From assembly GCA_029962745.1 (NCBI GenBank), contig CM057171.1, forward strand, positions 17,988,171 to 18,052,170: 64,000 nt of DNA, given 5' to 3'. A model generated the notes under the pieces. It was not told the DNA's origin. It made no database searches and saw only the letters and a program-made list of their open reading frames with translations. The position numbers and the translations under genes are program-made. Positions 35,646 to 49,504 of this stretch are shown piece by piece (the stretch's first letter is position 1; every line of letters starts with the position of its first letter). This stretch comes from Echinometra lucunter. Lineage: Eukaryota; Echinodermata; Echinoidea; Camarodonta; Echinometridae.

Positions 35646-35740
35646 AGAAAAAGATCTCATTATAAGCCAGCTGTCCCAATCTCAAATGCTTGTGGATTGC
35701 TTGTGGATTGAAAAAAACCACAATCGACCAAAAAAAGTTT
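34949..35740. repeat. Cluster of four (GA)n(G)n composite repeats
   Basis: (GA)n runs that pass directly into poly(G) occur at about 35022-35049, 35154-35221, 35355-35402 and 35599-35645. The segments between the first three are related: gaaatgaagagaaa, an agaataca- or agaatata-like string, then acaggt(g)tt and an agaatgggag- or agaataggag-like string, recur with a period of about 170 bp. This indicates local tandem duplication. Pro/Leu/Ser-rich and Glu/Arg-rich frames are artefacts. Confidence 0.9.
35518..35573. repeat. Dispersed 60-bp repeat, copy 2
   Basis: Matches 27749-27810: gtaaaaacaaccacgatttc, gatcggtta, then gttgatagataagattt. It lies directly before a (GA)n(G)n composite here and before a T-run in the other copy. 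Confidence 0.8.
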
Positions 35741-35744
35741 GACG

Positions 35745-36300
35745 AATTTAGGTAGGCCTACACTTTATGGTCGATACGATGCAATATGCGGTAAATATTA
35801 GGTACATGCATGAAAACTAAAATGATAATAAGAAAAACAAGAAAATTTATGATAACCTCATAACATACGAAAACTAATTACATGTTATAATCGACATTGT
35901 TTCGACGATGTATACTGATAAGCAAATTACATTTGCCGTAATTATATCTCAGTATTGAATGACATTCGAAGTTGTTGGTGTGAATATATAATTGTTTACG
36001 GAACTGATTATTGGTTATTTTCTTTGATTGTTTTTACTTATCATCTTATCTGCTTAGAACACGATAAAACTACTTTCGAAACAATGTCACAAGCCCATAC
36101 AAATCATATTCGGATTTCGTAATAAGCCACAGTAATGTCCGCATATTTCTAAAGGTAATAGACAGGGCTATTGTTTTATCGCAAGTAGATCTTATCGTGT
36201 TTGAGACCCATTTGTCTCATTTTAAAAAAAAATTCTCCATTTTCTTTTTTATCTTCTACTGTTAACGTGAAATTAATCATCATTCTCTGTTCCTACCAAC
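35745..36300. other. Non-coding stretch, no gene seen
   Basis: Unique-looking AT-rich DNA with no frame above 60 codons. Confidence 0.55.
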
Positions 36301-36700
36301 AAGATGACGACATAATTTATGCCAAAGATACCAATTATTGGAACTCGGCAGGTCGACTTCTTTAGGACAAGAAGAATAGATGACGAGTTATGGAACTCTG
36401 CAAGTCGACTTTTTGTGGACGAGAAGACGAGTCGATGAATCGTTGGAATTCGGCAAGTCGACTTGAAAAGAATTCTTCAGGACAACAGAAGGCAAGATGA
36501 CAAGCTGTTGAAACTTGGCTCGTCCGATCGAACAAAGATCAATTATAAAGTACTAACAACCCGTCACCTCGTCTTTTCGTCCCAAGCAAGTCGCTTTGCG
36601 AGTTCCAACAACTCGTCACCTCGTCTTCTCGTCCCAAACAAGTCGACTTGCCGAGTTCCAGTAACTCGTCATCTCGTCTTTTAACCTGTCTTTTCGTCTT
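36301..36700. mobile_element. Foldback element of 52-bp units
   Basis: The left arm has at least three tandem units of about 52 bp starting near 36340, 36391 and 36443 (type ggaactcggcaagtcgactt, then ggacgagaagacga, then gacgagtt). The right arm (36556-36695) has the same unit inverted (aacaactcgtcacctcgtct, then cgtcccaa, then caagtcgacttgccgagttcc) in at least two and a half copies. A short unique centre lies at about 36530-36555. Each unit contains the palindrome AAGTCGACTT. No target-site duplication was confirmed. A 73-codon frame over it is repeat translation. Confidence 0.75.
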
Positions 36701-36704
36701 ATTG

Positions 36705-39245
<2,541 letters not shown>

Positions 39246-39247
39246 AA

Positions 39248-39386
39248 GGTGAGCGTTTCATGAAGAGTTTTGTCGGTAATTTTCACCGACTAATTTGCTT
39301 TCAGCCAATCAGATGCAAGGATTTTCAGTAGCTTATAACATTTGTCGGTGATTTTCACTGACAAAACTCTTCATGAAACGCTCCCC
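39248..39386 (-). mobile_element. 139-bp MITE, TTCATGAA family B, copy 3
   Basis: Same length and ends as the 21972 copy, with its core in reverse (ccaatcagatgcaaggattt). It ends ttcatgaaacgctcccc. Its first bases, ggtg, replace GGGG. No target-site duplication is evident. Confidence 0.9.
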
Positions 39387-39389
39387 AGG

Positions 39390-41700
39390 ACAATAGAAAG
39401 GGAAGAAAAGGGTATATCTGAAAAATTAGAAAGCGACCAAACAGATTACGCAGAGAGAGAGAGAGAGAGAGAGAGAAGAGAAAAACAGTAATTAAAGAAG
39501 AATAGGAGAGTAGGCGAGGGTCGACATTAAGTGAAAATCATTCCCCCCCCCCCTCAGGTTTCTTTCCCCTATTCCCCCTCTATTTTACTCCAAATGTCCT
39601 CATTCTTTTGCATCTCCCCGTCTCCATTTTCCTCTTCTTCGACCTCCCTCTCTCCCCTCTCTCTTTCTCTCTCTCTCTCTCTCTGTCTCTCTCTCCCTAG
39701 GTCTGTCCTCCTTTTGGTTTAATAATTCGAAGGGTGGGGTATTCTATCATGACTATGGGCCCCCAGCACTTTGCCACTGGATACTACATGGATATTATGC
39801 ATGTTATTTCTGATGTTGCCGTAACCTTTCCCAGTACTGACCATGCTGACCATTCGTCAATAATTATTCGAAACTTGTTTACATCTGGGCCTTATCCATA
39901 CCAGACATCAACCATTCCCCCAAAACACTACTCACACTCGAGCTGTCACAATAGGATTAAAATTTCCCAACTGGAACATTCAGATTGAGGCAGTTTATTG
40001 GATTTTTCGGACCATCCTCCATGTTTTACCTAGATTGAGTCTCTTTCTACAAAAAAGTCATGAAATGAAACTCATAATGTGGAAAATGTGGTTGGTTGTA
40101 GGAAAAAAAAACTCGTATTTGAAGTAACTTCATATCTACTGAAGAGGAATTAAAAGCATTGTTTATTTTTCTCCAGGATTTTATTTAACACATTATCTGG
40201 CCTCCGTTATACTCCCTTTTTATGCACCTTCTCTTTCTTTCAAATCTGAAGTTGTATGGAATTGTATTCTGTTCCCTTTTTTTTTTTTTTTTACTTCACT
40301 TCTACCAGTAACGTGTATATTCGAAGAAGAGAATTTTATTCGTGGTTATCCGCCATTGTTTCAACGTTAGTTTAGAGCTGTGGATCTTCAGTTTCGTTTA
40401 TTAATACATCAGAAAGGAAACTCCTTTTTTGAATACGTTCTAAGAATGCTTGGCTATAATTGTAGAGTTTCTAAATGACTCGAAAGTAGCTCTGCAGTTA
40501 TAGGTTTGTTATTGTTGTTGTTGTTGTTTAGGTTTTAACGGTGCTTTGTGTCCCATCATTAAGTCTGGTTTTGAGGAGAATCGGATATAATTCCACATTC
40601 AGTTTCTTAAAAGTTAGATGTACTGGTATTTTCTTCATTGATAGAGAGATTTCATCTCTGTTCATGCCAGGGATTGTCTTTATCGTAAGGAATAGCATAG
40701 TTTGATAAGCAGATCTGGAGGATGCAGTAAGACATGCATAAGATAGGGAAGCAAATTTTAACCCAAAGTTTCTAGAAATATAAGGCAAAGCTTCTGGAAT
40801 GAGACTAAACCGAAAGTGCAAGGTTATCACACTGACTGAAAGTGCAGACGCTATCAAGGATGTTGATTGGAAAATCATGTAATATTGATATTAATGAGTG
40901 TACCGCGATAGTCGATACACTGCGTAGTCTTGTGACGCAGACTATACTGATAACTATTAAAGTTGGAGGAATAAAGTATAATAAGAGAGGATGTTGACGA
41001 TGATAGACATGAAAAAAGAAGAGGAAAACGTATATTGATGGAAGGGAAAATTGATTAAAATATGAGGAATAGGAGAAGAAGGGATATTAAAATGAAGAGG
41101 TGAATTTATGTGGGGAGAATAGAAAAAGGTTTAAGACTAGATGATGAAGGAGAGAAGAGAAAAGAGGAAAAAGAGAAAGAAAAAATAGAGAAGAAAGAGA
41201 AAGGGGAAGAAAAAGGAGGAGGAGAAGGAGTAGGTGGAGAAGGAAAAGAATATCGAAAAGAATCAGAATATAAGAAGATAAGAATGGATGAGGAAGAATT
41301 ATAGAAAAACATAAGTTAAGACACTAACAAACAATTATTTGAAAATAGCTATAATGATAAAATTAAAGCAGGAGGAAGATAATTTTCAAACAGTGGATCT
41401 GCGAGAACAAATTATACAGGATTAACGGAAACGTATTGAAAAGAACGACTCACAAACCAGACTGTGAATGTCTTTCCTTCCCATCCCTTCCTTTCCTTTC
41501 TTAGTATATTAATAAATCTCTTGTGGGTGTTTTCGCTTTTAATGTAATGCTCATTATCCGCCTCGGTGTCATAAAATGTAGACTAGGCTTTACGCTTGAA
41601 CGGGCTTTGAACTACAATGATGCCGAGGTGTAATGGGTAAATTAATTTGAGGCACTCATAATTTTGGTTATGAAAATTAAATGTTCGCGTGGTATTTTTA
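39390..41700. other. Non-coding stretch, no gene seen
   Basis: (GA)n at 39452-39477, CT-rich at 39655-39700, GTT units at 40508-40530, and a GAAGAG-rich tract at 41020-41300. A 116-codon minus-strand frame at 40528-40878 is the longest without repeat bias, but I recognise nothing in it. Confidence 0.5.
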
Positions 41701-41706
41701 TCATAC

Positions 41707-42005
41707 GCCCAAGCCTGCAATATGCTGGGCTAAAATACTCTTTGGGCTGATAGTACAAGAAAACTAGCCTCGAGAACATGCTATCATCATATTTTGTTTA
41801 TTTTAGGATGAACTTTAGAAACGAATTGATTTACTGACATTCCGACAACAAAAGGCCCAAGCCTGCAGCAACATGCTGGGCTAAAATACTCTTTGGGCTG
41901 ATAGTACAAGAAAACCAGTCTCGAGAACATGCTATCATCATATTTTATGTATTTTTAGATGAACTTTAGAAATGAATTGATTTACTGACATTCCGACAAC
42001 AAAAG
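41707..42005. repeat. Tandem duplication of a 148-bp unit
   Basis: Unit 1 (41707-41854) and unit 2 (41855-42005) both begin gcccaagcctgca and end ttccgacaacaaaag, with about 95 percent identity by eye. Head-to-tail arrangement points to a local, recent duplication. No coding content. The unit includes the short hairpin-like gctgggctaaaatactctttgggctg region. Confidence 0.93.
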
Positions 42006-42009
42006 GCAG

Positions 42010-42850
42010 CCGGGAGAGGTATTTTCTTCATCATTTTAATTCATATTATAACTCTGAAATCATCAAGCACATTCACCTCGAGATTTTTGGATCCCAAGAT
42101 GCTAAATTTTGATATGTTTGAAATTCAAATATTACTGTTATGAATCGGGTATTCATAAATCTTGACCTTGTATCTTTTTTCAAAAATTTCCCTTCTTAAA
42201 AAGATCTATTATTATTGATTTTATTTACCACCTCCCTCCCAACAAGAACGATATAGTATCGAATTTGCATCTAACATAGCGACATCCCAAGAATTCAAAA
42301 TTTACACCGTATAACCTATTGCACCCGTTAGTCAAAAGGTGCACAAATGCACCACTGGGAGTGTATAATTTGCACCCTTTCATGGCAGACTTCGGGATCC
42401 AAGTGAAAAGATACACCTCATCAAGGTTCACATTTGCAGCTTTTGAGAGGTGCTCCTATCGTATCATCTGTGGTAACAAAAAATTTGATCTTAATTTCCG
42501 ACTGTGTAGAAAAACCATCGGAAAGACTTTAAAAAAATTATTTTCAGGCACTTTCACTTGCGTTGTACGTAAAATGTCCAAATCTTGAAGCGAAAGTTTA
42601 TGCAATCCTCACACAGTTTCTATGGGATATATTGTATAGTATGGTATGAAAATCACACCTTGGGGTTAATTTCTCGAAGGCCGTCGCGATTGTGCTATCT
42701 GGTTACAGAGATGCGTCAAATTTGAATATGGCATTTTCCTTTATAGAGCAAACGTTTACGTCTTAAACTCTTTATGAGCCACGTATAGGATTTCCCGGTG
42801 ACACACTTTATTTCCAATGGGAGAAATTTACCATAGGCCTTAAGGTTATC
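42010..42850. other. Non-coding stretch, no gene seen
   Basis: An 89-codon frame at 42319-42588 has scattered Cys and Lys but no recognisable family pattern. Confidence 0.5.
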
Positions 42851-42853
42851 AGC

Positions 42854-43078
42854 GTGTTCAAACCTGTTGAATATTGAATTTTCTTATTCCCATAGACTTG
42901 ACACGGGGGCCACCCGGTTCCAGTTACCGTGTTTAAACTTGTTGAATATTGAATTTTCTTATTCCCATAGACTTGACACGGGGGCCACCCGGTTCCAGTT
43001 ACCGTGTTTAAACTTGTTGAATATTGAATTTTCTTATTCCCATAGACTTGATACAGGGGCCACCCGGTTCCAGTAACC
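42854..43078. repeat. Three tandem copies of a 75-bp unit
   Basis: Exact 75-bp period with units at 42854, 42929 and 43004. Each contains ttgaatattgaattttct, tattcccatagacttga and ccacccggttccagt. The period is a multiple of three, so frames of 69 and 90 codons run through on both strands; they are artefacts. A single diverged unit recurs at 49932-49981, so the unit is also dispersed. Confidence 0.95.
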
Positions 43079-43079
43079 A

Positions 43080-43675
43080 ACGGGTTAAGTGCTAAATGAA
43101 TCTAAAAGGGTCGTCATATTTATCATGGGGGTAATCACGCCCGTAAATAGATTATACTGCAAAGCCTTTGTGTTGAACAAGCAATCCCGTTCGCGCCTTC
43201 TGTTTTGTGCCGATCAGCAAGTTTGGCAGACGGGCGACTGTGCCATTCGGCAGCCCTGGCAAACGAAGAGTTAAATGCGTTGCAAATATTACGGACAAAT
43301 GCATCGACTGTTAATTCCAAGGTGCATGTTATGCATTTGATTTTCCTCTTCATTGGTAATGGAGATGTTTCAGTAAATTTTAGTAGGACCCTTCCCTTTA
43401 TAAGCTCCTTTAAAAGCTGTTTTCTTGCATATAACAATGTCCATGATTTCCGTAATCTCCAATGTCGCAAGTCAGACCATATATATTTTTGAAGCGGGTT
43501 CGGAGGGAGCATTATGGCCGGGAACAATTTGTTTCGGTACATTAAAGCTTTGTGATCGCAACGCCATTCTGTATGCTCTGCTCCATTAGTATTGTGTATT
43601 CCATTTGCTGTTTGAGATTGGATCAATTCATCATGTGGGGCTACAGGGAATACACTGTATTCGTTAGTATAGCAT
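43080..43675. other. Non-coding stretch, no gene seen
   Basis: Part of a 293-codon minus-strand frame (43135-44016) lies here. The frame's other half is translated GA repeat, and this half shows no known motif. Confidence 0.5.
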
Positions 43676-43689
43676 AGAAAGACAGGCAG

Positions 43690-44005
43690 ATAAAGAAAGA
43701 GAGAGAGAGAGAGAGAAAGAGAGATTAGAGAGAAGAGAGAGAGGGAGAGAGAGAGGGAGAAGAGAGAGAGAAAGAGATGAGAGGGAGAGATGAGAGGGAG
43801 AGAGAGAGAGGGGAGAAGAGAGAGAGAGAAGAGAGGGAGAGATGAGGCAGATAAAGGTAGACATGGTAGAGAAGGGAGAGAATAAGAGAGATGAGAGAGG
43901 AAGGGAGAGAGAGGGAGAGAAAGAGAGAGAGACAAAAGGGAAAGAGAGAAAGAGAGAGAGACAAAAGGAAGACAGAGAGAGAAAGAGAGAGAAAGGGGAA
44001 GAGTA
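43690..44005. repeat. Irregular GA-rich tract
   Basis: About 300 bp of GAGA, GGGAGA and GACAAAAG variants, strongly purine-biased. Confidence 0.95.
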
Positions 44006-44069
44006 CAATGTACCACTACTACTTCAGTGAAACAGAAAGAAAAAAAAAATCACGAAAAAGAGGAGTCGG

Positions 44070-44131
44070 GATGGCTCGGTGGTTCAGCAGTGCGTGGTCT
44101 CGAAACTAACAGTACCAGCGTTCGAAACCAA

Positions 44132-44170
<39 letters not shown>

Positions 44171-44265
44171 AGATGAGGCATGGAATTCGGTAGGGCATCA
44201 ATCCTCATTGCCAGGTCCATCAGAAAGGAAGTAAAGCCATCAGTGCTGTGGTTGCTTACTTTCAA
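44070..44265 (+). mobile_element. Possible tRNA-derived SINE with (TA)n insertion
   Basis: A box-like TGGCTCGGTGGTTCAGCAG at 44073-44095 and B box-like GCGTTCGAAAC at about 44119-44129 are spaced as in a tRNA. A (TA)n tract (44132-44166) then a body with gccaggtccatcagaaagga follow. The head is more diverged than other SINEs here. Confidence 0.55.
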
Positions 44266-44269
44266 GGCA

Positions 44270-44796
44270 GATTAAATAAACCATCAACCAACTTGACATA
44301 ATACATTATGGCCCCATACAGTCTTGCATCTAAACATGCTAACGTTTCCTGTACCAGATATGTGTTATTTTAGCTCAAGATGCGCATAGAAAACGGCACT
44401 AATGTGGCCGAGTATCAAAACGTGAAACATTCTTCAACCTCAAAACATGTGCCCCTTCCGAGTAATTACTGTTGACAACATGAATTCGTTAAATTTACAA
44501 CTCATGACGCGATGAATGTTACACCTATTGCTTTAGTATCTATGGCAACAACATGCAAAGCTTTACGTCCTGAATTCGTGCTGCCGGTAATAGGTGAATG
44601 TTCGTGTGTGTAGTGTTCATGATAATTTTTTTTTTTATAAAAATGGAATGGCAATGATATCAAAGAATAGCAATGATATCAAATTACATTCCGAACGGTA
44701 GGATTGCTCATGGGTAGCAATTAACAAAAAAGAAGGAACATAAATTTTAAGTTTGCAAGAAGAACATAATGCAAAAAAAGGGGGAATACACAGAGG

Positions 44797-44829
<33 letters not shown>

Positions 44830-46192
44830 GGGGGGTCACCTTGCACGTCAACACGAAATCTCTCGTTTACATGCACGTCTTGGAAGGTCTGAATATAACA
44901 TTGAACTGAGTAAATTAGATTGGCTGTCATGTTAGTCCGCGCGTAATTCGAAAGGAAAACACAGCGAACCATCTGATGACACAGTTGAATTTGATTGCAT
45001 CGGGAGATTGATATAAATACCTTGTATTGCAGACGCTCTTCAGTGCTTGATGACAGGGTGTATTAGTGAAGCAAGATTGAGCAAGAGTACAACGGCACTT
45101 TCAATGTGATACTTTGAAACTTTCCGAGTGAGTTCTAAGCATGAATGCTTCACAACAAAATGAAATTCGGGTACAAAAGATTTACATTTAACACGCTTAA
45201 ACCATTTTTTTAGTCTGTGTAAGTCTGAGTAAGTTTGGCCATTATAACGTGTCTTAATTGTGTGCATTTGAAGACAGAATGTCAGGGATAATGGAGCGAC
45301 AGGTGAGTTAACATTATGTCGCACATTACCAATCAAAACTTGGAATAACATTTGCATTTCGTAATACATATGCTTAATAAGGGACTGTTGAAAGAATGAT
45401 CATTCGTCCAGGTTTTACTTTCCCGCGTGCACTTTTCGTCTGCGCGCCTAGAGCTCCCTCGTCATCACTGACATCTCAGGGGGCGCCAGACTCTGTATCC
45501 ATGTAATCACAACTCTGTTCATGGAAGTGGATTGCTGTCTTTCTAATCTTTCAAAGGGGCATCGGCAGGTCTACCCCCCAAAGACCACACCCCTACCAAC
45601 CCCTCCGCCCACCACCTCCCTAAGACTTTAACCTCCTTAAGCCCCGTAGACCTGCGTGTACCCTCAGAGAAAGTTTCAGTAAACTGCACTGTTACCCTTT
45701 CAGTGTTTTGGTGGGACCATAATCAAGCTCCCTTGTAGTTATTAGCTACACCAGCCAACGTTAATATACTGACACTAAGTGGGACCAGGGATTTGGCAAA
45801 TTCCTCGTTGGACTTGGCGAAATCGCACGGAAGTTTGATTAGATTTCAGTGCAATCTCTGTGAAACACCCCACAGGTCCCTTTTATCAACCTTCCAAACT
45901 ACACAGGACAACGCCTGCCTCTACCACCCTCTGTAGCATCCCTCTCCCTCCCTCCCTACCTCCTTATGTCTTCAACGCGGCGCCATACCTTTTTGTCCAT
46001 GTGCATGATGTATGTACAGAGAAAGGTCGCCTCAAAGTGCATCGTGATCTTTCAAGTGTTCCGGAGGGGCATTAACGAGTCAAGGGTAAGCTCCCTACCT
46101 CTCTTCCTCTGTTTTCTGCTCTTTCCTCTCTACCCCTCTCTCTTTCTCTCTTTTTCTCTCTCTCTATCACATCCCTATCTCTTAGCAGCTTT

Positions 46193-46237
<45 letters not shown>

Positions 46238-46930
46238 TCCCTCCCTTTTTGGTCTCCTCTCCCTATCTTTTTCTTTCTATCTTCTCCCATCTTCTTTTCC
46301 CTTTCCTTTCTCTTTCTTTATTTTATTTTGTCTCTTTTTACCTTTCTACATGGCTCTCCCTGCATTTCTCTCTCTGTCTCTCCTCCCACTTTCCCTCTAG
46401 GCACATTGATATTAATCAGAAATCGAAAAGCACTCGATCTGTCAATGGCGTAAAGGTCTTGCGTGGTCATATCTTCAGACTTGTATGGGGCTGACATTGA
46501 AGTTGTTCAAGGATTGGCTATTTTTATATCATTTTTGAGGTTTTTCAAGAGGGTGTTTCAACGTATTTAACACAGAATTTTGTGTATTGACGTAAAACAA
46601 TCTTGTACTGGAAAGGACTACCACGCAAATGACGCAAACACAGAAAGAGCAAATGTTCATGCTCGACATATGTCATTCTCAATTGTGCAACTGCAGCCAT
46701 GGGTCACAATTTAATGTGAAACAGCTTTCAGATATCATTAATAGCAGTAGATGAATATCTTAAGGCTCTTTCACACATGCAGCGGTAAAGCGCATAAAAA
46801 TGAATAGACAAACCAACAAAATTTTGCAACCAACCAACTAATTAAAAAAGTGGCGATTTTGTGTGTAGGCGCTTGCGCGTCTGTAAGTGTGGGCGTGTGC
46901 GCGTCTGCGAGTGTGCGTAGCTAGAGGTAG
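44270..46930. other. Non-coding stretch with repeats
   Basis: (GA)n(G)n composite at 44790-44836 and CT-rich DNA with (CT)n at 46120-46400. A 109-codon minus-strand frame at 45040-45369 lacks repeat bias, but I recognise no family in it. Confidence 0.5.
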
Positions 46931-46951
46931 CTCGTTAGAGGTGCCGTAGAT

Positions 46952-47105
46952 GCAGAGGGGTAGAGGTGCCGAGGTCGAGTGGTTTAAGATTGGAGACGCG
47001 AGAATAGGGGGTTCGCTCCCCGGCACGGCACTTATGCCCTTGAGCAAGGCATTTTATCTACATTGCTCAGTCTTTTCTCGTACATCAAATGCATTAACGC
47101 GCTAG
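46952..47105 (+). mobile_element. tRNA-derived SINE, short form
   Basis: Head GTGCCGAGGTCGAGTGGTTT (A box) with B box GGGTTCGCTCCCC, enclosed by a GTGCCG/CGGCAC acceptor-like pairing, so the tRNA fold is still visible. The body has cccttgagcaaggcatttta and ttgctcagtcttt, a common animal tRNA SINE core. Pol III transcription is expected by analogy. Confidence 0.75.
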
Positions 47106-47109
47106 AAAC

Positions 47110-49320
47110 CAACGTGTGCTTGTGTGTTTCTTTAAAAAAAAAAAAATGCGTGCATTAAGTATGGAATGGCAATGTTGGAATGAACAACAAATTACACGTA
47201 TTCATTACCTTTGTGCGTTTTCATGGCAAGAAGATACAAAAAATCAAAGTGGAGTATAAGCTTAAAACCCCATCCCTTCTTTTTTGAATGGTTTTCGCGG
47301 CATAAAACGAGCCTTTAAAGGGAGGCTTAAGATGGGGATATTGGTAGCTGTATGGAGATAAAAGAAATTTATTAATTACTACACGGAGACGACAGATAAT
47401 GCTCAGTGCGAGATCGTGAGGAGGCCCTCGGAATGGGTTAGATCATGAATTACATGTAAAAGACAATGCTGAAGTCTGTTTGAATGGAAAAATGAATAAC
47501 TATAGCCTTCTTATTATTTTTGTGAGGAATGTCAGCAGGATCGGTAAGCAGCACTGTGGATGTTATTGAACAATGCAGTTCGGCGCATCGTGACATGGTC
47601 TCGACGCATTGAATTTGACGCCCATGTAAAGGCCTACCAAAATTGTAGTCTTTAATAATTATGTCAGGAATAATTCAGATGGTCGCGTTGTGTAGTCTTG
47701 AACATTCCGAGTTATTTGTGCGATTCTGTTAATTACATTTGCTGTCATCCAAACTTTAAGAATACCTTGAGGAGACGGGAAGATGAGTTGGCGATGATGA
47801 GGCCCTGAGGTTGAGCCGGATTAGGATTACATGCCAAGCCTGAGATGGACCAACATAGGATCCAACGATCTGTCAATGACTGAAAGGTCATCCAGATTAA
47901 TAGCCCATCATCGAGGCGTTAAAGTGCGTCTAAATTACCTGTCTACACCTATAGTGTGTAAGTGCGTGCGTGAGACACTGTGTGCGTGTGTATACGTGTA
48001 TGAGGTGGGGGTGGTATAGCGGGGTGAACTGCGGGGCAATTATTTATTTTCTTCTTTTTTTTTTTCATTTTTATATTCTTTGAGAGGATATGAGACCAAT
48101 GCTCCGAATAAATGACCTGCTATTACTTCTACATGTATAATTAAGCGCGTTAAATTTTTTTTGCTGTGGGAGAGCTGTTTTATTCAGTGTAAAATTGCTC
48201 GAAGTTGTTTCGGCACATCAAGAACCCAAAGCCATACCAATATTTTATGCCAGCTGGAGATATGCAATATGTCGATGGGACCAGGAATATTTTTGAAGAT
48301 AATTATCAATGAATAACACAACAGAGTGCGATCTTGTTCTTACCAATCACTTCAAAAGTATGGTGTTTATAGCTAGAATGTATGAACCCCCTCCCCCCCC
48401 CCCCCCACACACACAAAAGACAATCTTCTGTGGGTTAACGGTTAGAAAGTATGAAGAAAATAGGTAATAGGTAACCGAAGACTTAGTCCGGTTCCGTAAC
48501 TAGTAACGCCCTCATTTATATTACGCCTGCGTCGGCTAGCGTACTCACTATATTTCATATCCGCTTTTATGTTGAGTGAAAGTATCTTTCCACAAGTCTC
48601 TTTTTTTAACAGGAGTAATATTTGAAGCTTATATTTTGAATATCGTTAAGTTAGAAGGAGCCCCTAACCATGGTAACATACAAAATATAACGTCTTTCGG
48701 TGATAAGTACATTTTAATTGCAATGATTTGTGTCCATGGAGAATTTTTTTTTTCATTTACTAATTCCCCACCAGACTGCGTTCTTGTTCCGAGGGATATA
48801 GGAGGGAAGGTCGAAGTAGAGGGAGGATCAGGCGGGTTGAGGCTGGGGACTGGCTGCCATTAGGGAAAGGATGATGACTATGAGATGGCGAAATGGGGGA
48901 TGAAGAGGGAACAGGTGATTTAGAGCAGGACAAGGAGAACATATTGATTTCATGGGATGATCTAATTTGTAAACGGCAATACAGATTATTGGAGTACATC
49001 TGCCAGCCCCTGGCTACCCCCACCCTCAGTTTTTATTACCATGAAGTATCTTAAAGGGGATTTCGAGCTTCGGTGATTTCCTCTTTCAGTTCAGTTCATC
49101 GAAATCAAGTATTTTTGGGAGTAGGAAATTCATACTTCAGATTTTTTAAAATTTATTTTTTATTTTTTGCTCTGTTCCATTATTCATATAAAGCAATGCA
49201 AATCAATCTTATAACTAGGAATTACCTTTTTAACAAATTAGTTTGTGCTGATATGAGTTATTAAAAAAAACTATATTGTAACGTTTCATAGCAAAACCGT
49301 TCATTGAGGAAGAAAACGAA
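47110..49320. other. Non-coding stretch, no gene seen
   Basis: Poly(A)/poly(T) runs near 47133 and 48052, and a poly(C) plus CACA run at 48390-48415. No recognisable gene. Confidence 0.55.
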
Positions 49321-49500
49321 GGAGGAGGAGGAGAAGAAGAAGATCGAAGAAGAAGTAGAAGAAGATGAAGAAGGAAGTAGAAGAAGAAGAAGAAGAAGAA
49401 GTAGAAAAAGATGAAGAAGGAAGTAGTAGTAGAAGAAGAAGAAGAAGATAAAGAAGAAGAAGTAGAAGAAGATGAAGAAGGAAGAAGAGGAGGTAAAGAA
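49321..49500. repeat. (GAA)n microsatellite with GTA/GAT variants
   Basis: About 180 bp of GAAGAA units with interspersed GTA and GAT triplets. Confidence 0.95.
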
Positions 49501-49504
49501 AGAA

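Noticed and set aside
42808..43080. 90-codon repeat protein
   Set aside because: Artefact of the 75-bp tandem unit; both strands are open.
43135..44016. 293-codon minus-strand open frame
   Set aside because: More than a third is Leu/Ser from GA-repeat translation; the remainder has no recognisable motif or splice context.
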